From positions 1 through 48,625 of the forward strand of contig NZ_JAUXXZ010000026.1 of the NCBI RefSeq assembly GCF_030684675.1: a DNA stretch of 48,625 nucleotides, given 5' to 3'. A program made the position numbers and the translations under genes. The stretch comes from Daejeonella sp. GTDB lineage: Bacteria; Bacteroidota; Bacteroidia; Sphingobacteriales; Sphingobacteriaceae. The notes under the pieces are model-generated. The model worked only from the letters and a program-made list of their open reading frames with translations. It was not told where the DNA came from and did not search any database. Positions 1 to 7,555 of this stretch are shown piece after piece. The first letter of the stretch is position 1; each line of letters opens with the position of its first letter.

Positions 1-1
1 A

Positions 2-140
2 AAAGAAAAAAGAAGCAAAAAAGAAAAAAACTGTGGAAATATGGAAAACTCTATCGAGTTTACCACATTCCCACAGTTACAACAATAATAATAACAGGTT
101 TGTATACCTTTTAAAAGTCAACCTTATTCAGGCACGGACA
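2..140. repeat. Left copy of 139-bp inverted repeat that bounds the window
   Basis: Positions 2-140 are the reverse complement of 48487-48625, with one mismatch (T at 112 against 48515). Inside it, 31-76 forms a long imperfect hairpin: 21-nt arms around the loop TATC at about 52-55. The three arm mismatches would be G.U wobbles if the minus strand were transcribed, and the minus strand then runs into a T-rich tract (1-30), so it looks like a terminator or structured RNA read leftwards. A short TAA-type triplet run (about 80-93) follows. The meaning is open: a dispersed repeat on which the assembly broke, or a real inverted pair. Confidence 0.9.
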
Positions 141-189
141 AGTGATTTACTGATAACAGATAACTGACAACAGATAACACATTTACTCG

Positions 190-273
190 TGCCCGAAGAG
201 AGACTCGAACTCTCAAGGATTGTACTCCAACGGCTTCTGAGACCGCAACGTTTACCAATTTCGCCATCCGGGC
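190..273 (-). tRNA. tRNA-Leu (anticodon CAG)
   Basis: On the minus strand the sequence folds as a class II tRNA of 84 nt. The acceptor stem pairs GCCCGGA with TTCGGGC and is followed by discriminator A. The D arm is GGCGAAATTGGTAAAC, and the anticodon stem GCGGT/GCCGT encloses the loop CTCAGAA, giving anticodon CAG for the Leu codon CTG. A long variable arm precedes the T arm with GTTCGAGTC. CCA is not encoded. It stands alone, about 50 bp inside the left terminal repeat. Confidence 0.95.
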
Positions 274-515
274 AATGCTTTTTCTGCCATTAAAAGCCAG
301 TTTGTTGATTGTTGTGACGCTCAGTGACACTGACATGTTCATTAGAAAGGCATGCAAATATATAAGAATTCAGATAAAATTAAGAAGCGATTTTATATAT
401 TAAATTCATATCAAACTATACCTTAATTCCTACTTTATCTAATCCATCAATAAGATAATAGGTGAGGACTCAGGTTGGATAAAAATTCTTATTTTAGACA
501 GCTAAACAAGTATAA

Positions 516-806
516 ATGCATAAACTGAAGCTATTTTCTGTATTCTACAAAAGCACGCTAAGTTTAAGCATCGCATTTGCTACCCTAGTTGCAGCAATAG
601 GAGGGAGGCTGGGTTTTATTACAGTTTTCGGGATTGCATTTATGACGGGTGGATGGATTTTAAGCCTTTTTTATAAAGAGCAAACCCGCAAAAATGAATA
701 CTTCTATTATCAGAATATGGGTATAACTAAAACTGCTTTAGTAATTTTCTGTATTCTTCTGAATGTTTTAATTGGATCATTCCTCATTCTCTTTGATCGT
801 GCTTGA
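516..806 (+). CDS. Small three-span membrane protein next to an ABC ATPase
   Basis: This is a 96-residue protein with three hydrophobic stretches at about residues 13-30, 33-52 and 71-92, separated by a charged loop with the run KEQTRKNE. I recognise no named family. Its stop codon overlaps the likely start of the following ABC ATP-binding gene by 8 nt, so the two are probably translated from one message. The simplest inference is that it is the membrane partner, or part of it, of that ATPase. It is much smaller than ordinary ABC permeases, so it could instead be an accessory subunit. No signal peptide separate from the first membrane span is visible. Confidence 0.7.
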   Translation: MHKLKLFSVFYKSTLSLSIAFATLVAAIGGRLGFITVFGIAFMTGGWILSLFYKEQTRKNEYFYYQNMGITKTALVIFCILLNVLIGSFLILFDRA

Positions 807-1458
807 TGTTTTGGAAGTCGATAGTCTTGCCAAAAGGTATTCTGAACGGGTAATCTTAAGCGATGTTTATTTAAAATGCTTTACCGGAGATATTGTGGGT
901 CTATTTGGTAGAAACGGGACCGGAAAATCAACCCTGATGAAGATCGTGTTTGGAATAGAAAAGGCAGATAACAAATTTGTCAGAGTGAATGATAAGGTAT
1001 TGGTAAGCCAGTCCCAACTGATACAGGAAATTTCTTATTTATCTCAGGACACCTTTTTACCCAATAATTCAACTGTACTAGAACTAATCAGGCTTACCTT
1101 AAATAATCAGAATGTGAATAGCTTTGTGAATGATGCTATCCTGAGTCCCTTTCTGAACACTAAAGTAAATTCACTTTCTGGAGGGGAGCTTCGCTATCTG
1201 GAAATTAAGGTTTTATTGAACCTGCCTTCAAAGTTTGTACTGCTTGATGAGCCCTTCAATGGTCTTTCCCCAATTATCGTAAAAGCGGTAAGTGAACTGA
1301 TTAAATCTCATTCGAAATCAAAAGGGATTATTCTAACCGATCATGATTATCATAGCGTTCTGGATATCGCAAACAGGTTTTATCTGTTGAGTGATGGCTA
1401 CCTGAAATCAATCTCAGGAAGAAGTGATTTGGTAAGGTTGGGATATTTGAATCGTTAA
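799..1458 (+). CDS. ABC transporter ATP-binding protein
   Basis: This is a complete ATPase of about 220 residues. It has Walker A GRNGTGKST near residue 33, the signature LSGGE, Walker B with FVLLDEP, and an H-loop histidine in TDHD. These fix it as an ABC nucleotide-binding subunit; the transported substrate cannot be read from the sequence. The start is uncertain: TTG at 772, GTG at 799 and TTG at 811 are all in frame. Family members usually begin just before the LEVDSLAKRY segment, so GTG 799 is preferred, overlapping the upstream membrane gene by 8 nt. The frame stays open to 1458. It resembles the single-subunit ATPases of small Bacteroidota exporters more than an importer, since no binding protein gene is nearby. 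Confidence 0.85.
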   Translation: MLDVLEVDSLAKRYSERVILSDVYLKCFTGDIVGLFGRNGTGKSTLMKIVFGIEKADNKFVRVNDKVLVSQSQLIQEISYLSQDTFLPNNSTVLELIRLTLNNQNVNSFVNDAILSPFLNTKVNSLSGGELRYLEIKVLLNLPSKFVLLDEPFNGLSPIIVKAVSELIKSHSKSKGIILTDHDYHSVLDIANRFYLLSDGYLKSISGRSDLVRLGYLNR

Positions 1459-1511
1459 AATTTTCGATTTTATTCCCGATTTCTTATTCTCCATTCTCCA
1501 CTCTCAATTGC

Positions 1512-2455
1512 CTACTCCTTAATCCTCAACCCGATCTTATAAATTTTGCTATTCCCATTTTCACTTTCCGAAAGATATTGATTGAGCCCTGCAATACTTT
1601 CAAATTTTCTGGGTTGAATGCTATTCCTTTTGCTGGTAAAGTATAAGGTTTCATTGACTTCATCATAGAAAGGGCAGTATTCCATGAATTTTGTGTTGAT
1701 GGTATTTCCCATGTTTTCTGCCCTGCTCCATTGATTGGCTTTGTCTTTTTTAGAAATGTACAAATCGCCGCTACCCAGGCCTCCTTCGCTGTTGTATTTT
1801 GTGTAAATCAGAAAATCTTCATTTTTAGAGATGAAGGCATTGAATTCGTAGCCGGTACTATTGATTTCTGGTCCCAATAGTTTAGCTTCCTGATAAGTGC
1901 CATTGCGGTACTCGCATAAATAAATATCGTCCTGCCCGATACCACCCGGAGCGTCGGATGTGAAATACAAATTATTATTTGCTGAAACAGAGGGGTAGAA
2001 TTCGTCGTTTTTGGAATTTATTGGCTTGCCCATATTGATCAGGGCAGACCATGGACTGTTTTTGTTTTCTCTTTTGACATACCAGATATCATAATCTTTT
2101 GCAGTACTTGCAGAATCGTTCAGAGGTCTGTTTGAAGCAAAATAAAGTTTGGTCTGGTCAGGGGAAAGAAATGGCTCCATATCGGAGAATTTATTGGAGA
2201 ATGACATTAATTTGGGTCTGACCATTTCCCATTCAACTTTTTCATGGATACAATTTGTGAAATCTCCTGAAAAGGGCTTTGCAGCGTAAAATAGATTTCG
2301 TCATTATTCTGAGAAATGCAGAAATCCCTTATATTTTGAAACTGGTTTAGCTTTTCGTTTACAATTTCTACTTTCCCGATGATCTGGCTAAAACCAGTGA
2401 TTGTACAGCAAATAATTACTGAAACAAGGAAGGAAATTCTAAGTGCTGCTTTCAT
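1512..2455 (-). pseudogene. PD40/WD40-like beta-propeller secreted protein, frameshifted
   Basis: Two overlapping reading frames together make one secreted beta-propeller protein. The first (2455 to 2207) has a signal peptide ending near GFSQ and stops after NGKWSDPN. The second (2225 to 1512) carries PD40-type blades such as LSPDQTKLYFASNRP and NNLYFTSDAPGG, followed by the aspartate typical of these blades. Adding one A to the AAA run at 2210-2212 (TTT on the plus strand) would join them smoothly as WSDPKLMSFSNKF. It is therefore a one-base deletion in a homopolymer, real or from sequencing. Relatives are periplasmic or surface lipoprotein-like propellers, often fused to OmpA domains; no OmpA domain is present here. 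Confidence 0.8.
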
Positions 2456-2703
2456 TTTTTAGGATTGTATGGTCTGCTGTATTTGAAAAATAAGCCTTGA
2501 TACACAATTTGAATGATTTCTTAATTCGTTTTCCGGATAAGCATAAACTCAGGTATTGGAATAGCTTTGTTTAAATATGCTAAATATCTGTTACAGGTTC
2601 TAATTTAATAATGCTCTCTTCAGGAGCAGGAAATCCTGGGTATAATTCTTCCATCTTATCAAATCATAATCACATTCCATCGTCCAAATTCCCATAAAAA
2701 AAT

Positions 2704-2711
2704 TAACTTTG
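2704..2711 (+). promoter_or_regulatory. Candidate Bacteroidota -7 box for purL
   Basis: TAACTTTG fits TAnnTTTG and ends 34 nt before the purL ATG. A TTTG -33 element at 19-nt spacing is not visible, so this is only a partial match. Confidence 0.45.
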
Positions 2712-2745
2712 CAATTCTAATACAGGTACCCAAAGAAAACGTTCA

Positions 2746-5700
2746 ATGATCCATTTTTTTGTCTCCCCAATAAACAAAGTTTTTGCTGTTCAAACACCTG
2801 CTGAGATCGCTCAGGAAGATATAAAGAGACTAAACTGGCTCTTTGGGGAAGCACATAAATCAGATCAATTGGTGATGCCAGGCTATCATGTGGGTCCGAG
2901 GGCTGCAATGATTACACCTTGGAGTACCAATGCGGTCGAGATCACACAGAACATGGGTATTTCAGGCATTATCCGTATCGAGGAATTTGAAAAGGTTCCG
3001 GCTGATTTTAATGCTTTTGATCCGATGCTTTCGCAGAAGTATTCAGAACTGAATCAGGAGATCTATACGATTCATATCAAACCTGAGCCTATTCTGGATA
3101 TCAGCGATATAGCGGCTTATAATCAATCCGAAGGACTGGCCTTAAGCGTTGAGGAAGTTGATTATTTGAATAATCTGTCTGCCAAGCTGGGCAGGAAATT
3201 AACGGATTCTGAGATTTTCGCCTTCTCACAGGCCAATTCAGAGCATTGCCGTCATAAGATCTTCAACGGTACTTTTGTGATTGATGGGGAAGAAAAACCG
3301 ACTTCACTATTCAAACTGATCCGTAAAACCTCTGAAACGAATCCCAACGATATTGTTTCGGCCTATAAAGATAATGTGGCCTTTGTAAAAGGCCCTAAGC
3401 TGGTGCAATTTGCACCTAAAACTGCCGATAAGGCTGATTTCTACGAAGAGAAGGAATTTGATTCTGTTCTTTCCCTTAAAGCCGAAACCCATAATTTCCC
3501 TACAACCGTTGAACCTTTTAATGGCGCAGCAACCGGTTCGGGAGGGGAGATCCGCGACCGGCTGGCCGGGGGACAAGGTTCATTGCCGCTCGCAGGGACG
3601 GCTGTTTATATGACCGCCTACTCTCGCTTGGAGCAGGAGCATGCTGATTACCAGCACTCTAGTCACCCCGATGAAAATCGGGGGCATCAGGGTGACACCG
3701 CACAAAGCAACCGCACCTGGGAGAACGCCATGTCCGAACGCCCATGGCTCTACCAAACCCCTATGGATATCCTGATCAAAGCTTCCAATGGTGCTTCAGA
3801 TTTTGGAAATAAATTCGGTCAGCCTTTAATTACGGGTTCTGTATTGACCTTTGAGCATGAGGAAAGCGGTCGTAAAACCGGCTATGATAAAGTAATTATG
3901 CAGGCGGGTGGTGTTGGATATGGTAAGCTGGATCAGGCGATTAAACATAGTCCGAAAGCAGGAGATAAAATTGTGATCCTTGGCGGAGAGAACTACCGCA
4001 TTGGAATGGGTGGTGCTGCGGTTTCTTCTGCAGATACCGGTGCTTTTGGTTCAGGAATTGAGTTGAATGCGATTCAGCGTTCCAATCCTGAAATGCAGAA
4101 GCGTGCAGCCAATGCGATTCGTGCTTTTGTTGAAAGCGATCATAACCCGATCGTTTCCATTCACGATCATGGCGCAGGAGGACATTTAAACTGTCTTTCG
4201 GAGCTGGTGGAAGCTACCGGTGGACTTATTGATCTGGATAAATTGCCTGTTGGCGATCCAACTTTATCAGCAAAAGAAATTATTGGTAACGAGTCACAGG
4301 AACGTATGGGTCTGGTGATCGGCCAGAAAGATATAGATACCTTAAAACGCATTGCCGAGCGTGAGCGTTCACCAATGTACGAGGTGGGAGATGTAACCAA
4401 TGATCATCGTTTTACCTTCGAGTCGAAATCAACAGGCTTAAAGCCAATGGATTATGCTTTGGAAGATTTCTTTGGAAGTTCTCCTAAAACCATTATGGCG
4501 GATAAAACAGTTCAGCGGAATTATGCTGATCTGACTTATAATACTTCAGATATTCCAGCTTACCTCAATCAGGTATTGCAATTGGAAGCCGTGGCCTGTA
4601 AAGATTGGCTGACCAATAAAGTTGACCGTTGTGTTGGTGGCAGGGTTGCTAAACAGCAATGTGCCGGACCGTTACAATTGCCATTAAACAATGCAGGTGT
4701 AATGGCGCTGGATTTTAAAGGAAAGGAGGGTATTGCGACTTCCATCGGGCATTCACCGGTATCCGCATTGATTGATCCGGGAGCGGGTTCTCGGACTGCC
4801 ATCGGGGAGGCACTCTCAAATATAGTCTGGGCTCCTTTAAAGGATGGTCTAGCTTCGGTTTCACTTTCAGCAAACTGGATGTGGGCTTGTAAGAATGAAG
4901 GTGAGGATGCCCGTTTATATGAAGCTGTAAAGGCATGTTCAGATTTTGCTATTGAACTGGGAATCAATATCCCGACAGGGAAAGATTCGCTGTCAATGAA
5001 GCAGAAATACCCGAATGATGAGGTTATTGCCCCTGGTACTGTTATTATCTCGGCAGCCGGCAATTGCTCTAATATCACTAAGGTTGTTGAGCCGGTTCTG
5101 AAGCGTAATGGCGGAAACATTTATTATCTTAATTTATCTCAGGATACATTCAAGCTGGGTGGTTCTTCTTTTGCTCAGATTCTAAATAAGGTTGGAACAG
5201 AAGTCCCAACAATTAAGGATTCAGCTTATTTCAAAAAGGCTTTTAATGTATTGCAGGATCTGATTAAAGACCGCAACATCAATGCCGGGCATGATGTGGG
5301 CAGCGGTGGTTTGATCACTACTTTGCTGGAATTGAGCTTTGCGGAGGTTAATCTGGGTGCTGATTATGATCTGAGTTCATTAAATGAACAGGATACGGTA
5401 AAAGCATTCTTTAACGAGAACATTGCAGTAGTTTTCCAGGCTGATGCATCTGTGGAAGCTATCTTTGCTCAGAATGGGATTGAAATCTTTAAAATAGGTA
5501 GGGTTGCCGAAGGTAATTCAATAAGCATTAAGAATAACAGCGATTCATTCACTTTCAATGTGTCTGAAACAAGAGATACCTGGTACAAAACCTCATTCCT
5601 CCTGGATTCTAAGCAATCGAAAAACGGAATGGCGCAGGAGCGTTATCACAATTATAAGAAACAGCCTTTACAATTTACTTTCCCTGCAAATTTTGACGGT

Positions 5701-6495
5701 AAATTACCTGTCATAGCCAAGGGAGCAGTAAGACCAAAAGCAGCGATCATTCGTGAGAAAGGAAGTAATTCTGAACGCGAAATGGCGAATGCGATGTATC
5801 TGGCCGGTTTTGATGTGAAAGATATCCACATGACCGATCTGATTTCGGGAAGGGAAAATTTAGAGGATATTCAGTTTATCGGGGCTGTCGGAGGATTCTC
5901 CAATTCGGATGTTTTGGGTTCGGCAAAAGGCTGGGCAGGTGCATTTTTATACAATGAAAAGGCTAATACAGTCCTGAAGAACTTTTTTAAGCGTGATGAT
6001 ACTTTATCTGCGGGTATTTGTAATGGCTGCCAGCTGTTTATGGAGCTTGAACTGATCAATCCTGATCATGAAGTTCATGGAAAGCTGCATCATAACACTT
6101 CTCACAAGCATGAAAGCGGGTTCACATCCGTAAAAATCCAGAAAAACAATTCGGTGATGCTTTCTTCGCTTGAAGGCACTACTTTGGGGGTCTGGATTTC
6201 ACATGGAGAGGGTAAATTCAATTTGCCTTATGCCGAAGAGCAGTATAATATTGTCGCTAAATACGGCTATGAAAGCTATCCTGCAAATCCGAATGGTTCA
6301 GATTTCAATACTGCTATGATGTGTGATGCAACAGGAAGACATTTGGTAATGATGCCGCATATTGAGCGCTCAACTTTTCCATGGAACTGGGCGAATTACC
6401 CTGACAGAGGCCAAAAGGACGAAGTTTCTCCGTGGTTGGAGGCATTTGTGAATGCGAGAAAATGGGTTGAGGGGAGCTTAAAGCTAAAAGCTTAA
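2746..6495 (+). CDS. purL: Phosphoribosylformylglycinamidine synthase (single-chain FGAM synthase)
   Basis: This 1249-residue enzyme converts FGAR, ATP and glutamine to FGAM, the fourth step of de novo purine synthesis. The length is that of the large one-chain form. An N-terminal PurS-like part is followed by the synthase core (NSEHCRHKIFNG, LKAETHNFPTTVEPFNGAATG, GNKFGQPLI, IHDHGAGG, GKDSLSMK). A class I glutamine amidotransferase domain ends the chain, with nucleophile Cys1092 in AGICNGCQL and the His/Glu pair in MPHIERSTFPWNW. Residues about 295-322 (around positions 3630-3715) hold an unusual hydrophilic stretch that contains a perfect palindrome at 3662-3696; see findings. The last codons and stop fall inside a short repeat, AAGCTTAAAGC-like. 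The gene stands alone. Confidence 0.97.
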   Translation: MIHFFVSPINKVFAVQTPAEIAQEDIKRLNWLFGEAHKSDQLVMPGYHVGPRAAMITPWSTNAVEITQNMGISGIIRIEEFEKVPADFNAFDPMLSQKYSELNQEIYTIHIKPEPILDISDIAAYNQSEGLALSVEEVDYLNNLSAKLGRKLTDSEIFAFSQANSEHCRHKIFNGTFVIDGEEKPTSLFKLIRKTSETNPNDIVSAYKDNVAFVKGPKLVQFAPKTADKADFYEEKEFDSVLSLKAETHNFPTTVEPFNGAATGSGGEIRDRLAGGQGSLPLAGTAVYMTAYSRLEQEHADYQHSSHPDENRGHQGDTAQSNRTWENAMSERPWLYQTPMDILIKASNGASDFGNKFGQPLITGSVLTFEHEESGRKTGYDKVIMQAGGVGYGKLDQAIKHSPKAGDKIVILGGENYRIGMGGAAVSSADTGAFGSGIELNAIQRSNPEMQKRAANAIRAFVESDHNPIVSIHDHGAGGHLNCLSELVEATGGLIDLDKLPVGDPTLSAKEIIGNESQERMGLVIGQKDIDTLKRIAERERSPMYEVGDVTNDHRFTFESKSTGLKPMDYALEDFFGSSPKTIMADKTVQRNYADLTYNTSDIPAYLNQVLQLEAVACKDWLTNKVDRCVGGRVAKQQCAGPLQLPLNNAGVMALDFKGKEGIATSIGHSPVSALIDPGAGSRTAIGEALSNIVWAPLKDGLASVSLSANWMWACKNEGEDARLYEAVKACSDFAIELGINIPTGKDSLSMKQKYPNDEVIAPGTVIISAAGNCSNITKVVEPVLKRNGGNIYYLNLSQDTFKLGGSSFAQILNKVGTEVPTIKDSAYFKKAFNVLQDLIKDRNINAGHDVGSGGLITTLLELSFAEVNLGADYDLSSLNEQDTVKAFFNENIAVVFQADASVEAIFAQNGIEIFKIGRVAEGNSISIKNNSDSFTFNVSETRDTWYKTSFLLDSKQSKNGMAQERYHNYKKQPLQFTFPANFDGKLPVIAKGAVRPKAAIIREKGSNSEREMANAMYLAGFDVKDIHMTDLISGRENLEDIQFIGAVGGFSNSDVLGSAKGWAGAFLYNEKANTVLKNFFKRDDTLSAGICNGCQLFMELELINPDHEVHGKLHHNTSHKHESGFTSVKIQKNNSVMLSSLEGTTLGVWISHGEGKFNLPYAEEQYNIVAKYGYESYPANPNGSDFNTAMMCDATGRHLVMMPHIERSTFPWNWANYPDRGQKDEVSPWLEAFVNARKWVEGSLKLKA
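3662..3696. repeat. Palindromic element inside purL
   Basis: GTCACCC (3662-3668) pairs with GGGTGAC (3690-3696). Inside it CCCCGAT (3666-3672) pairs with ATCGGGG (3677-3683) around a GAAA loop. It lies within the purL frame without breaking it, encoding roughly HPDENRGHQGD. The flanking synthase motifs are intact, so this looks like an inserted repeat tolerated in a surface loop. The same CCC-GAT-GAAA-ATC-GGG design recurs in the rpmA terminator at 21210-21238. Confidence 0.8.
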
Positions 6496-7045
6496 AGTTG
6501 AAAGCTGGGATTGGGGTTCAATGCATAACAGGTAATCTTAAGCACTTTCCTAATCCTACTAATCACCTTAATCCTACTAATCCTAGTCCATACCGGCCTC
6601 CCCCCAGCCCCCTCCGAAGGAGAGGGAGGCATGATGGCTAGAAATTTTAGTTCAATGGAAATGGTTATTCTTAAGCACTATTCCTAATCATACGAATCAG
6701 CTTAATCATACGAATCACAGTTCAGACAATATTGCAAGTAGTTATTCTTGAGTACTATTTCTATGCGCCCAGTATCCCCCGCAGGCGGGGGAATAAAAGG
6801 GGGAGGCTGGAAGAATGATTATGATTTTAACCTCCCCCTGCAACCGCACCAATCCGATGCACCCCCTCCAAAGGGGGATAGCATGATACCTAAAAATTTG
6901 AGTTCAATGGAAATGGTTGTTCTTGAGTATTTTCGTAATCATAAGAATTGCCAAAATCACAGTTCAGACAAATTGAATAAGCAAATAGTTGTTCTTAAGC
7001 ACTATTCCCAATCCTACGAATCACCTTAATCCTAATATTCCTAGC
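6482..7045. repeat. Spacer filled with diverged repeats and C/G-rich inverted repeats
   Basis: The approximately 630-nt gap after purL holds no convincing gene. At least three diverged copies of one unit are visible, starting near 6519, 6648 and 6899. Each has TTCAATGGAAATGGTT-like sequence, then TCTTAAGCAC, then serial CCTAATC/ACGAATC motifs. Between them lie C-rich inverted repeats: CCTCCC...GGGAGG (6599-6629), CCCCCGCAGGCGGGGG near 6777-6792, and GGGGGAGG...CCTCCCCC (about 6801-6838). The block CCTCCCCCTGCAACCGCA reappears after the M19 gene at about 11479. An open frame at 6748-7029 is made of these repeats and is not called as a gene. Confidence 0.8.
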
Positions 7046-7123
7046 TCCCATTGATTTTTATTCCCCCTTTACCTAGTTAATTTGAAATTATCCATATTTT
7101 TATAGCTAATCAATTAGCTAACC

Positions 7124-7555
7124 ATGCAGAAATATCTTTTTATCGTTCTGCTGCTTTTTTGCAGTATGAATGGCTTTTCGCAAAATAAAGATCTGATCCT
7201 TGGGAAATGGCTTAATGCGACCGGAGAGGCACATATTCAGATTTACGCCAATGGAAACAAATTCTTTGGCAAGCTGGCCTGGCTTAAAGAGCCATTTGAT
7301 GCGAATGGGAAACCTAAATTGGATAAGGAAAATCCGCACAATGATTTGAATAAACGTCCGATTCTGGGACTGGTTTTTCTTAAAGATTTTATCTACAAAG
7401 AAGGAATCTGGGAGGGGGGCACTATTTACGATCCTAAAACAGGCAAAACTTATAGCTGTAAAATCAGTGCAGATGGTAAGAATAAAATCAATGTACGCGG
7501 TTTTGTGGGCTTTTCATTGCTCGGGCGCACAGAAACCTGGACCCGGGTGGAATGA
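7124..7555 (+). CDS. DUF2147 family secreted protein
   Basis: This 143-residue protein has a signal peptide (residues 1-19, ending GFSQ). A DUF2147 domain follows, recognised from ILGKWLNATGEAHIQIY near the N-terminus, a central KPILGL-like segment, GGTIYDPKTGKTY and the C-terminal GRTETWTR. DUF2147 proteins are small lipocalin-like beta proteins of the periplasm or outer membrane with no assigned reaction. The stop overlaps the start of the next gene by 4 nt (ATGA, 7552-7555), so the two are translationally coupled and may act together at the cell envelope. Confidence 0.88.
   Translation: MQKYLFIVLLLFCSMNGFSQNKDLILGKWLNATGEAHIQIYANGNKFFGKLAWLKEPFDANGKPKLDKENPHNDLNKRPILGLVFLKDFIYKEGIWEGGTIYDPKTGKTYSCKISADGKNKINVRGFVGFSLLGRTETWTRVE

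Noticed and set aside
2-140. Replication origin at the window ends
   Set aside because: CCACA-type words and a TAA-type AT-rich run recall an origin, but there is no TTATCCACA box cluster and no dnaA or dnaN gene, and the sequence is a two-copy repeat.
2207-2225. Programmed frameshift in the PD40 gene
   Set aside because: No slippery heptamer with a downstream pseudoknot is seen. A lost A in a short run explains it more simply.
4569-5120. 183-residue open frame opposite purL
   Set aside because: It lies wholly antisense to conserved purL sequence and shows no domain of its own; an ordinary shadow frame.
6748-7029. 93-residue open frame after purL
   Set aside because: It is made of C-rich inverted repeats and CCTAATC/ACGAATC filler, with low complexity and no family likeness; the same units recur outside the frame.
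6482-7123. CRISPR array
   Set aside because: The repeats are diverged, unequal in length and spaced irregularly, with no cas genes in the window.
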